From the NCBI GenBank assembly GCA_016703025.1, contig JADJCV010000004.1, positions 2,421,501 to 2,485,500 on the forward strand: DNA of 64,000 nt, in the 5' to 3' direction. The notes under the pieces are model-generated. The model worked only from the letters and a program-made list of their open reading frames with translations, ran no database searches and was not told where the DNA came from. The position numbers and the translations under genes were made by a program. The stretch comes from Candidatus Avedoeria danica (lineage in GTDB: Bacteria > Chloroflexota > Anaerolineae > Epilineales > Epilineaceae). Positions 22,501-28,839 of the stretch are shown in pieces. Within the stretch, counting starts at the first letter, position 1, and every line of letters starts with the position of its first letter.

Positions 22501-22691
22501 CCCGTGCCGAGGTTCACGCTCGCGCCGGTGCCGTTGTAGATCTCGATCGCCTTGTTGAACGACGAGCCCTCGATGTACTCCGAGAAGAACAGGTCGCCCG
22601 TGACGGCCTGCACGCCGGTGGAGGCGCGGCTCGCCAAGGCAACGACCAGCATGGCGAGGCCTGCGATGAGGGCGTGGCGCTTCGAGATCAT
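16572..22691 (-). CDS. Surface protein C: exported LTD / six DUF11 / core / P-domain protein
   Basis: Intact frame of 2,039 residues from an ATG at 22691 (AAGG about 10 nt upstream). After a signal peptide (HALIAGLAMLVVALASRAS) comes a lamin-tail-like domain at about 30-195 (FFSEYIEGSSFNKAIEIYNG, NGDDAVVLRKSG). A Thr-Pro linker of TNTPT units spans about 200-275. Five regular DUF11 repeats of about 120 residues and a sixth variant follow, each with a VIAGNNLTY...TNNGPSDAQ signature. The hinge (ADVVVDVPLLTHL), the core from VHIPILNYMGQDDVC and the P-domain (LDIQHTWNHDLVVDV, ATGQWTLRVSDL, GWSVDITYR) complete it. DUF11 repeats are Ig-like stalks, so it probably projects from the surface. It is the best template for reading A, B and D. 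Confidence 0.9.
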   Translation of the reverse strand: MISKRHALIAGLAMLVVALASRASTGVQAVTGDLFFSEYIEGSSFNKAIEIYNGTGASVNLGTGNYVLELYSNGSPTVSQSVALTGVIANLDVFVAAHGSANATILAQADLTNNAVINWNGDDAVVLRKSGTGGPIVDVLGQVGFDPGTEWGTGLASTADNTLTRKAAICQGDTNPSDVFTPATEWDGFAVDTFTFLGAHTANCDPTATPTNIPTNTPTDIPTNTPTNTPTNTPTDTPTNTPTNTLTPTPSNTPTNTPTNTPSNTPTNTPTNAPLAADPALTSKVDSPDPVIAGNNLTWVINGINNGPGTANGVTVADTLPPGTTLVSAVPSAGSCSGTATVTCVIGSIGNGGTFSVTIVVTVAAGAASGSVLSNTATVTSSTTDANPSNNAATATTTVATSADLSTTKTDSPDPVIAGNNLTYSIVATNNGPSDAQTVTIGDPLPAGTTFVSASASVGGVLTTPSVGSNGIVTSVWSGATAPTVQRTLSITVRVLPSVANGAVLSNVATASSTTSDPTPTNNAATATTTVNTQADVAVTKNDVPDPVLAGNNLTYTIVATNNGPSDAQALTIADTVPANTTFFSATPSAGGLCTTPSVGGTGLVSCTWAGATIPLAQRTLTLLVFVTPGTPLGTILTNTAAASTTTSDPTPANNSATATTTVSTQADLLTVKIDTPDPVVAGNNLTYNITITNNGPSDAQNVAVSDLLPAGTTFISATPSAGGLCTTPAVGGTGTVSCSWAGGTAPAGQRTVALVVRVLPSVASGTVLSNTATATTTTTDPNTLNNSATATTSVITQADLAATKTDAPDPAIAGNNVTYVVNSTNNGPSDAQTVVIADTIPATTRFLSATPSAGGSCTVPAVNGSGTVSCSWAGATIPTAVRSVMIVVRICADVLCNAVVSNTASTSSGTTDPSVGNNSAVAGTTAQAQADTAITLGDAPDPVIAGQNATYTAVISNNGPSNAANTIATFMLDSRLVFVSATVAPAGPTCSAAGSTVTCTLGVVGAANQCATAFPTSYTVTIVATVPDTTACSPAVCPGSPGVPLSSSAAVTNGNCLADPVPGNNSAAQTTDVRAGADVVVDVPLLTHLVGSLMAQAVAASDDVGDGADRVIVDGFATDSDALFDAALAPQQDDDACVAVGDYIVVEQMFGNTGPLAFTRQRDNAGPEWVAVLPGTVTGQACRVTAGGGVCTSTPTQMTWNGEIPVGGSVTVEYAVRIVGAVPTGTVIPFDGTVHYDGFNIGLNTFSRTSAVAEIALDCPSIIDPNTQLSNQVHIPILNYMGQDDVCSTMVQIQNIGCQVAKAALVSWGEPGFCPPQAAGPLKVECTGTLKPGSSWIMIGAQVPTGSKGGIVFKFSGRQLSEDGIDAGEDDITADYMCELLFFSVVGDADDYRRFKKAYDEGLIFDGIDLSLAVPGDGGLAVDVHRTCPGDQTPGVDVTSKYNGIAGTHLGVYDDIYGGYAFYVPLVYAQKAGYNSVVYIQNSGLMCASLEIWFQLQEDCLRATICDIATLAPGETYQLDASDCVGPDFQGSAWIRSTQRMAIAVDLIGHDLLMTYVGEPAEINYTFDPRKPAFTAGNQVGFAPLVYSEYQGWDSAIQVQNLSPVAASKVKVYFLDRGGDIVTTLVDWVCPRGSQTFFLPLVAALPGNWVGSARVESQEWIAPGSSNVLAPNVVAVATLIEYSDAARTTATQAMAYNLLPEHKIFDWQIGERSGGNFETGVGLVAIPSLIKDLGTTGISSEVVIANVVPKPGFTDLVVYVYDQNGLIDYICQKLNEKQVEYIDLQTWGWLNNGFKGSAVISAWFWEHDVFDGTGFFLRNLVGLGAMSIERKGARMGEDVPGDEAAGDRGIPFENTYDEDGNPLFEYCFMGPLPLCPGFVDARPVACEVPAESFACANCPVAIPPVGQAPPAIVNAVGRENCVVADVNVTLDIQHTWNHDLVVDVAGPGVPNVRLVNQICGADDNIQAILDSDAATAIGSVCPPAGFQAVTPGGAGTAPGALNAFDGRDATGQWTLRVSDLVAPDGGVVRGWSVDITYR
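21880..22070. repeat. Thr-Pro-linker minisatellite inside gene C
   Basis: Degenerate tandem units of about 12 bp (GTGTTGGTGGG-like on the plus strand) code for TNTPTNTP repeats between the lamin-tail-like domain and the first DUF11 repeat. Such arrays can change length by slippage and so vary the stalk length. Confidence 0.7.
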
Positions 22692-22745
22692 GGGGCGACA
22701 ACCTTGCGAGGCCGGCGGACGAGGCCCGGATGGAACACACAAGCG

Positions 22746-22768
22746 GCGCAGGCCGGAATGGCCTGCGC
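22746..22768 (-). promoter_or_regulatory. 5' leader hairpin of gene C
   Basis: Perfect 9-bp stem GCGCAGGCC / GGCCTGCGC with a 5-nt loop, between the promoter element (22783) and the start (22691). Gene D has a related hairpin (CGCAGGC / GCCTGCG) in its leader. No known riboswitch consensus was matched. Confidence 0.45.
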
Positions 22769-22782
22769 GGGATCGCTGGTTC

Positions 22783-22808
22783 AAACGTGTCCGAACGGCG
22801 CGAGATAC
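22783..22808 (-). promoter_or_regulatory. Shared surface-gene promoter element upstream of gene C (variant)
   Basis: Minus strand CGGTATC (GTATC at 22808-22804), 15 nt, ACGTTT (22788-22783). It is the weakest match of the five, but the spacing is exact and it sits 92 nt before the start, as in the other genes. The remaining intergenic sequence to 22920 shows no gene. Confidence 0.45.
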
Positions 22809-22931
22809 CGGATAGCGCGGCAAGATCCCTTAACGTTTGGGCGCCCGGTGAGTGTGGCGGGCGACATCGTGCGGCGATCCGGGGCCGATCCTTCGCGCCG
22901 GTCCTGCTGTGCCTGCCGTGCGAACAAGGAA

Positions 22932-22967
22932 CGGCGCCCGGCGCAGCCGAAGCCGCACCGGGCGCCG
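22932..22967 (-). terminator. Intrinsic terminator of gene D
   Basis: Arms CGGCGCCCGG (22932-22941) and CCGGGCGCCG (22958-22967) are followed on the minus strand by TTCCTTGTT. Same stem as the terminator after gene B. Confidence 0.75.
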
Positions 22968-23039
22968 CGAGCGCCGTATTCGTTTCGCGTCACATCGAAC
23001 GAGGACCGTCCGATGCGAGCTTCGATCCGACGTGGACGA

Positions 23040-26000
23040 CTAGCGGTACGTGATGTCCACGGACCAGCCGCGCACCGACCCGGCGTCGCCGCCGACCTGG
23101 TCGTTCACGCTCAGGATCCACGTCCCGTCCGGGTTCTTGCGGTCGAACGCGTCAAGCCCGTCCGGCGTCGCGCCCGTACCGCCCGGCGTGTAGTGCTCGA
23201 ACCCCGTCGGCGGGCACGCCGATCCCATCGGCGCCGCCGCGTCCGAGTCCACCACCGCCTGCATGTTGTCGTCCGCGCCGCAGATCCGGCCCGCCAGCAC
23301 CACGTCCGCCACCGTCGGGCTCGACACGTCGATCGTGATGTCGCTGTTCCACGTGTGCAGGATGTCCAGCGTGATGTTCACGTCCGCCACCTCGCACTGC
23401 GCCGCTCCCGACACCGTCACCAGCGCGTCCGGCGCCACGCCGAACGCCGGGATCGCCACCGGGCAGTTGTCGCACGCGAAGCTCTGCTGCTTCACCTCGC
23501 ACGCCACCGGCCGATTGTCCACGAACCCCGGGCACAGCGGCAGCGGGCCCATGAAGCAGTACTCGAACAGCGGGTTCCCGTCTTCGTCGTACGTGCTCTC
23601 GAACGGAATCCCGCGCTCCCCCGCCGCCTCGTCGCCCGGCACGTCCTCGCCGAGCCGCGCGCCCTTGCGCTCGATCGCCACGGCCCCGAGGCCCACGAGG
23701 TTGCGCAGGAAGAAGCCCGTCCCGTCGAACACGTCGTGCTCCCAGAACCACGCGCTGATCACCGCGCTGCCCTTGAACCCGTTGTTGATCCAGCCCCACG
23801 TCTGCAGGTCGATGTACTCCACCTGCTTCTCGTTCAGCTTCTGGCAGATGTAGTCGATCAAGCCGTTCTGGTCGTACACGTAGATCACCAAGTCCGTGAA
23901 GCCCGGCTTCGGCACCACGTTCGCGATCGCGATCTCACTGGTCATCTGCGAGCTGCCAAGGTCCTTCAGCAGGCTCGGGATCGCGATCAGGCCCACGCCC
24001 GCCTCGAAGTTCCCGCCCGAACGCTCGCCGATCTGCCAGTCGAAGATCTTGTGCTCCGGCAGCAGGTTGTACGCGATGCCCTGGGTCGCCGCCGTCCGCG
24101 CCGCGTCCGAGTACTCGATCAGCGTCGCCACTGCCACCACGTTCGGCGCCAGCACGTTCGGGTTCCCCGGCGAGATCCACTCCTGGCTCTCCACCCGCGC
24201 CGATCCCACCCAGTTCCCCGGCAGCGCCGCCACCAGCGGCAGGAAGAACGTCTGGCTCCCGCGCGGGCAGACCCAGTCGATGAGCGTCGTGATGATGTCC
24301 CCGCCGCGGTCCAGGAAGTACACCTTCACCTTGGCCGCCACCACCGGGCTCAGGTTCTGCACCTGGATCGCGCTGTCCCAGCCCTGGTACTCGCTGTACA
24401 CCAGCGGCGCGAAGCCCACCTGGTTGCCGCCCGTGTACACGGCCTTGCGCGGGTCGAACGTGTAGTTGATCTCCGCCGGCTCGCCAACGTACGTCATCAG
24501 CAGGTCGTGCCCGATGATGTCCACCACGATCCCCATCCGCTGCGTCGACCGGATCCACGCGCTGCCCTGGAAGTCCGGCCCGACGCAGTCGTTCGCGTCC
24601 AGCTGGTACGTCTCGCCCGGGGCGAGCGTCGCGATGTCGCAGATCACCGCCCGCAGGCAGTCCTCCTGCTGCTGGAACCAGATCTCGATCGACGAGCACA
24701 TCAGCCCGCCGTTCTGGATGTAGATCATCGAGTTGTAGCCGGCCTTGCTGGCGTACACCAGCGGCACGTAGAACCCGTACCCGCCGTACACGGCGTCGTA
24801 CACGCCAAGGTGCGTGCCCGCGATCCCGTTGTACTTGCTCGTCACGTCCACACCCGGCGTCACATCGCCCGGGCACGTCCGGTGCACGTCCACCGCCAGC
24901 GCACCGTCCTGCGGCGCCGCGCGCGACATGTCGATCCCGTCGAAGATCAGCCCCTCGTCGTACGCCTTCTTGAAGCGGCGGTAATCGTCCGCGTCGCCCA
25001 CGACGTTGAAGAACAGGACCTCGCAGACGTAGTCGCCCGTGATGTCGTCCTCCGGGATCACGTCGATCCCGTCCTCGGACAGCTGCCGCGCCGAGAGCTT
25101 GAACAGGATGCCGGACTTCGAGCCCGTCGGCACCTGGGCGCCGTACAGGTTCCAGCTGCTGCCCGGCTTCAAGAGGCCCGTGCACTCCACCTTCAACGGC
25201 CCCGCCGCCTGCGGCGGGCAGAAGCCCGGCTCGCCCCACGTCACGAGCGCCGCCTTGGCGTTAATGCAGCCCAGGTTCTGGACCTCGATCCAGCTCTCGC
25301 AGACGTCGTCCTGGCCGAGGAAGTTCAGGATCGGCAGGTGGACCTGGTTGCTCAGCTGCGTGTTCGGGTCGATGACGGACGGGCAGTCCATCAGCACCTC
25401 GACCACACCGCTCGAGCGGCTGAACGTGTTCTGGCCGATGTTGAAGCCGTCGTAGTGCACCGTGCCAACGATCGGGATGATCGTCCCGGTCGGGATCGCG
25501 CCCTTGATGCGCAGAGAGAACTGGACCGTCACGCTCGCGCCGACGGCGATCGTGCCGTCCCACGTCATCTGCGTGGCCGTGGATGTGCACGTCCCGCCGC
25601 CGTCGAGCACGCGGCAATCGAGGCCGATGACGCTGCCCGGCAGGATCGACTCCCACTCCGGTCCGGGGTTGTCCCGCTGCGGCGTGAACGCCAGCGGGCC
25701 GGTGTTGCTGAAGCTCTGCGTCACGATGAGGAAGTCACCGACGCCGACGCACTCCGCGTTGTCCTGCTGCGGCGCCAGCGCGCCGTCCACCGCGTTCCAC
25801 GCCGGTGCGTCCTGCGTCCCGGCGTCCGCTGCGCCGTCGACCGGCGCGGCCGACATCGCCGCCAGCGCCGATGCGATGAGGTGCGTCACCGTCGGATCCG
25901 TGATCTCGACATCCGCGCCCGCGCGGACGTTCGTCAGCTGCGTGGCGCTGTTGTTGCCGAGCGACGGGTCGGTCGTCGCCGATGTCGTCGTGCCCGTGTT

Positions 26001-27176
26001 GGAGATGTTCGTGCCCGGGCTGCCGGGGCAGATCGCGGGCGAGCACGCCGTCGTGATCGGAACGGTGACGACGATGCTCACGCTGCGCGCGCTCGCGGCC
26101 CCGGTGCCCGTCGCGCCGAGCCACGTGCACGTGACCGTGCCGCCGCTGCTGCCCACCGCCGGCACGACGCAGCTGCCGCCGGCGCTCGGGGTGGCCGACA
26201 CGAACTGCACGCCGGCCGGCAGCGTGTCGGCGATGCGAACGTCGGTGGCCGTCCCCGGGCCGTTGTTCGTCGAAGTCAGGTTGTAGGTGAAGTTGTTGCC
26301 GGCGATCACCGGGTCGACGGAGTCGGTCTTCGTGAGGAACAGATCCGCGCCGGACTGCACGGCGCAGGCGCTGACGCCCGGCGGGAAGAAGAAGATGCCC
26401 CGGCCGTTGGCGAGCGAGCCGCCGACGGGGTTGCAGGAGTAGGAGAGGAAGTTCGTCGCGCCGGGACCATCGATGCCGATCGTCGCCGAGTCGCCCATCG
26501 TGCGCGTGCTGGCCTGCACGTCCAGGTACATGAAGGCGATGATGTTGCTCGTCTCCATGAGCTGGACCTGGTAGGTCATGCCCGGCGGCGGCGCCGAGCA
26601 GCAGAACGAGGTGTTGTTCCACTGGATGACGAAGATCCGGTTCGGTGCGACGCCGGTGGTCTGGTAGAGCAGCGACGACGGTGCGAAGACGTAGCCGTCG
26701 TCCCAGAACGGGCTGAGCTGCAGGTCGTTCAGGGAAATCGGCTGCGGGCATGAGTTGCTGAAGCTGCCACTGCCTGTGCCGAAGGCGACGAACCCGTTCG
26801 TCGAGATCGTCGCCGTGCTGAACACCGAACCGTAGTACGTGAAGTTGAAGCCGATCGGGACGGAGAACTGCGAGTCGTCACCCGTGCCGGCCGAGATGCC
26901 GCTGGACGCGATGTTGATGAAGTTGAAGCTGCAGCCGCCGGTCACGGGGTTCGTGTCCTGGTAGCGGTAGCCGAAGGCGTCGGGGCCGCCCGATTGCTGG
27001 ACCCGCTGCGTCGAGTTGGGCTCGGCCGCATCCGCCGCCGGCTGCACCTCGGCCGACTTGTCGGTCGTCGGCGCCATCTGTGCCTGCACGGGGGCCGTAT
27101 CGCCCAACCAGGCACCCAACGCCAACGCGATCACAGCGGCGAGTGCGAACTGGATCGCGACCCGATTCTTCGTCAT
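23040..27176 (-). CDS. Surface protein D: exported DUF11 / core / P-domain protein
   Basis: Intact frame of 1,378 residues from the ATG at 27176 (MTKNRVAIQF, GGAGG 10 nt upstream). After a signal peptide (AAVIALALGAWLGD) there is a unique N-terminal domain of about 230 residues (YRYQDTNPVTGGCSFNFI, IGFNFTYYGSVFSTATIS then TNGFVAFG, NDLQLSPFWDDGYVF). It looks like the nidogen-like folds of adhesins. One DUF11 repeat (NNFTYNLTSTNNGPGTATDV) leads to the hinge, the core and the P-domain, which are almost identical to those of B. Only the N-terminal head and stalk length differ between A, B, C and D, so the family looks like interchangeable heads on a common base. Probably a surface adhesin or matrix protein; ligand unknown. 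Confidence 0.88.
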   Translation of the reverse strand: MTKNRVAIQFALAAVIALALGAWLGDTAPVQAQMAPTTDKSAEVQPAADAAEPNSTQRVQQSGGPDAFGYRYQDTNPVTGGCSFNFINIASSGISAGTGDDSQFSVPIGFNFTYYGSVFSTATISTNGFVAFGTGSGSFSNSCPQPISLNDLQLSPFWDDGYVFAPSSLLYQTTGVAPNRIFVIQWNNTSFCCSAPPPGMTYQVQLMETSNIIAFMYLDVQASTRTMGDSATIGIDGPGATNFLSYSCNPVGGSLANGRGIFFFPPGVSACAVQSGADLFLTKTDSVDPVIAGNNFTYNLTSTNNGPGTATDVRIADTLPAGVQFVSATPSAGGSCVVPAVGSSGGTVTCTWLGATGTGAASARSVSIVVTVPITTACSPAICPGSPGTNISNTGTTTSATTDPSLGNNSATQLTNVRAGADVEITDPTVTHLIASALAAMSAAPVDGAADAGTQDAPAWNAVDGALAPQQDNAECVGVGDFLIVTQSFSNTGPLAFTPQRDNPGPEWESILPGSVIGLDCRVLDGGGTCTSTATQMTWDGTIAVGASVTVQFSLRIKGAIPTGTIIPIVGTVHYDGFNIGQNTFSRSSGVVEVLMDCPSVIDPNTQLSNQVHLPILNFLGQDDVCESWIEVQNLGCINAKAALVTWGEPGFCPPQAAGPLKVECTGLLKPGSSWNLYGAQVPTGSKSGILFKLSARQLSEDGIDVIPEDDITGDYVCEVLFFNVVGDADDYRRFKKAYDEGLIFDGIDMSRAAPQDGALAVDVHRTCPGDVTPGVDVTSKYNGIAGTHLGVYDAVYGGYGFYVPLVYASKAGYNSMIYIQNGGLMCSSIEIWFQQQEDCLRAVICDIATLAPGETYQLDANDCVGPDFQGSAWIRSTQRMGIVVDIIGHDLLMTYVGEPAEINYTFDPRKAVYTGGNQVGFAPLVYSEYQGWDSAIQVQNLSPVVAAKVKVYFLDRGGDIITTLIDWVCPRGSQTFFLPLVAALPGNWVGSARVESQEWISPGNPNVLAPNVVAVATLIEYSDAARTAATQGIAYNLLPEHKIFDWQIGERSGGNFEAGVGLIAIPSLLKDLGSSQMTSEIAIANVVPKPGFTDLVIYVYDQNGLIDYICQKLNEKQVEYIDLQTWGWINNGFKGSAVISAWFWEHDVFDGTGFFLRNLVGLGAVAIERKGARLGEDVPGDEAAGERGIPFESTYDEDGNPLFEYCFMGPLPLCPGFVDNRPVACEVKQQSFACDNCPVAIPAFGVAPDALVTVSGAAQCEVADVNITLDILHTWNSDITIDVSSPTVADVVLAGRICGADDNMQAVVDSDAAAPMGSACPPTGFEHYTPGGTGATPDGLDAFDRKNPDGTWILSVNDQVGGDAGSVRGWSVDITYR
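23043..25934 (-). repeat. Long near-identical direct repeat, copy in gene D
   Basis: Partner of 12004-14894, same orientation, 11 kb apart. Recombination between the two copies would delete gene C and fuse the gene D head to the gene B tail. It is also a region where short-read assembly could be collapsed or chimeric. Confidence 0.85.
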
Positions 27177-27273
27177 GGCGAACCGACCTCCATCTGCGCG
27201 TCCCGGGCAACCCCGCGACTCAAGCTCAATGCATACAAGATGCGCAACGTCCAACCAACGTAAACGACTGCCA

Positions 27274-27293
27274 CGCAGGCGTGACGGCCTGCG
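27274..27293 (-). promoter_or_regulatory. 5' leader hairpin of gene D
   Basis: Stem CGCAGGC / GCCTGCG with a 6-nt loop directly downstream of the gene D promoter element. It shares its stem core with the gene C leader hairpin. Confidence 0.35.
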
Positions 27294-27305
27294 GGCTGCT
27301 CTGAT

Positions 27306-27331
27306 TAACGCCCCGTGAACGGCTGCGATAC
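27306..27331 (-). promoter_or_regulatory. Shared surface-gene promoter element upstream of gene D
   Basis: Minus strand CCGTATC (GTATC at 27331-27327), 15 nt, GCGTTA (27311-27306) followed by ATC. It is 130 nt before the start. Gene D is divergent from the peroxiredoxin, whose own sigma70-type promoter starts at 27416. Confidence 0.6.
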
Positions 27332-27415
27332 GGCCTGCGGTGACGAATCGCTCGCCCGTTTGGCCGCGCCCCGCCGGGGCCGGCGTCGCCGCCGCCGTTA
27401 CCTCTGCAAACGGCC

Positions 27416-27444
27416 TTGACTCCCCCAGAGGCGATTTCTACAAT
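27416..27444 (+). promoter_or_regulatory. sigma70-type promoter of the peroxiredoxin gene
   Basis: TTGACT (27416-27421), 17 nt, TACAAT (27439-27444). The predicted start near 27451 gives a leader of about 108 nt. It may also serve sodA downstream. Confidence 0.7.
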
Positions 27445-27559
27445 GGCCGCCCCGCCGGGGGTGCGCTGTACTAGAATGCCCCGGCGCTCGGCGTGGCCCG
27501 TTGGCGCCGGCACGTTTGCCGCGGCCGATGGCTGCACCCAGTGCCCCCAAGGAACGCTG

Positions 27560-28021
27560 ATGACGAACCTTTCCGTCACGGACCGCGCCCCTGACTTCGA
27601 ACTCGTCGACGGCGCCGGAGAGACGCACCGCCTGAGCGACTACCGCGGTCAGGTCGTCGTGCTCGCCTTCTACCCGCTCGACTTCAGCGGTGTATGCACG
27701 GAAGAGCACGCGTGCTTCGTGGACAACCTGGCCAAGTTCGAAAAGCTCGACGCCCAGATCCTCGGGATCAGCGTCGACAGCAAGCGCTGCCACGCCGCGT
27801 TCGCCAAGAAGGTGGGCATCACCTACCCGCTCCTGGCAGACTTCCATCCCAAGGGTGAGGTCGGCATCCGCTACGGCGTGTACCTCGACGACTACGGCTA
27901 CCACGGCCGCGCGAACTTCGTGATCGATCCGGAAGGCCGCATCAGCTTCATCCAGGAGATGGTCCCGGATGACCTGCCCGACTTCGACGAGCTCATCGAG
28001 GCCGTCAGCGAATCGGCCTGA
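27560..28021 (+). CDS. AhpC/TSA-family peroxiredoxin
   Basis: 153 residues from the ATG at 27560 (AAGGA 6 nt upstream); longer frames run into the promoter. It is a thiol peroxidase reducing H2O2 or organic peroxides in the cytoplasm. The peroxidatic site is FYPLDFSGVCTEE with Cys46. Cys52 (six residues on) and Cys77 are also present. The spacing is one residue longer than the Cys-x4-Cys pair of PrxQ/BCP, so the resolving cysteine is uncertain and a 1-Cys (AhpE-like) mechanism is possible. The rest matches the fold (RVVVLAF-type strand, ILGISVDS, NFVIDPEGRI). Its neighbour is superoxide dismutase, whose product is its substrate, so the two form an oxidative-stress pair. Confidence 0.9.
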   Translation: MTNLSVTDRAPDFELVDGAGETHRLSDYRGQVVVLAFYPLDFSGVCTEEHACFVDNLAKFEKLDAQILGISVDSKRCHAAFAKKVGITYPLLADFHPKGEVGIRYGVYLDDYGYHGRANFVIDPEGRISFIQEMVPDDLPDFDELIEAVSESA

Positions 28022-28112
28022 CGGCCCCGCCGAAGCCCCTCATTCCCCGTGATCCCCCGATCGATCCCCCAATCCAAGCCCATATCCCACCACCCCAATA
28101 GGAGCACCCTCG

Positions 28113-28727
28113 ATGAGCCACACCCTCCCGCCCCTGCCCTACGACCACGATGCCCTCGAGCCGCACATCGACGCGCGGACGATGGAGATCCACCACGGCA
28201 AGCATCACCAGGCCTACGTGACAAACCTGAATGCCGCGCTGGAAAAGCACCCCGACCTGGCGTCCTGGACGCTCGAGGAGCTGCTCCGGCGGATCGACGA
28301 CGTGCCGGAGGACATCCGGACGGCGGTCCGCAACAACGGCGGCGGCCACCACAACCACTCGCTCTTCTGGTCGATCATGGGCCCGAACGGCGGCGGCGCT
28401 CCATCGGGCGCTTTGGCGGCGGCGATCGACGGGGCGTTCGGCTCGTTCGACGCGCTCAAGGAGAAGGTCAACGCCGGCGGCATCGGCCGCTTCGGCAGCG
28501 GCTGGACGTGGCTGGTGGCCGACGAGTCCGGCATGCTCCACCTCTACTCGACGGCCAACCAGGACAGCCCGCTCATGCAGGGCCACACGCCGCTCCTCGG
28601 CATCGATGTCTGGGAGCACGCCTACTACCTCCACTACCAGAACCGCCGCGCGGACTACCTGACCGCGTGGTGGAACGTCATCGACTGGGCGGCGGTTGCG
28701 GCGCGGTTCGCGGGCGTAGAGGGCTAG
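28113..28727 (+). CDS. sodA: Superoxide dismutase, Mn type
   Basis: 204 residues from the ATG at 28113 with AGGAG 8 nt upstream. It converts superoxide to H2O2 and O2. Metal ligands are visible: His27 (MEIHHGKHH), His82 (HHNHSLFW), Asp165 and His169 (DVWEHAYY). Gln150 in TANQDSP is placed as in Mn-specific enzymes, where Fe enzymes usually carry the Gln at another position; this supports Mn or cambialistic use. No signal peptide, so cytoplasmic. It is 91 bp downstream of the peroxiredoxin. A palindrome 30 bp after the stop may terminate transcription. Confidence 0.95.
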   Translation: MSHTLPPLPYDHDALEPHIDARTMEIHHGKHHQAYVTNLNAALEKHPDLASWTLEELLRRIDDVPEDIRTAVRNNGGGHHNHSLFWSIMGPNGGGAPSGALAAAIDGAFGSFDALKEKVNAGGIGRFGSGWTWLVADESGMLHLYSTANQDSPLMQGHTPLLGIDVWEHAYYLHYQNRRADYLTAWWNVIDWAAVAARFAGVEG

Positions 28728-28757
28728 CGGAGGGCGTGTCGATTGGGTTCGCATCGA

Positions 28758-28777
28758 GGGCACGGCGTGCCGTGCCC
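28758..28777. repeat. GGGCACGGC palindrome after sodA
   Basis: Stem GGGCACGGC / GCCGTGCCC with GT at the centre, followed by TTGTT. It is one of four related palindromes in the window (33152, 40125, 45450). It could act as a terminator between sodA and the E2 gene. Confidence 0.6.
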
Positions 28778-28839
28778 TTGTTGGCCCCACATCCCGGTCC
28801 GTCACAACCTGTGCCACCGTGCTCGAGGAGACGATTCAC

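Noticed and set aside
27177..27420. Cyclic-di-GMP or other riboswitch in the leaders of the surface genes
   Set aside because: I looked for the conserved GEMM blocks in the leaders of B, C and D and did not find them; only simple hairpins are present.
27560..28021. PrxQ/BCP (Cys-x4-Cys) identity for the peroxiredoxin
   Set aside because: The cysteines after the peroxidatic site are Cys-x5-Cys, so the subgroup was left open.
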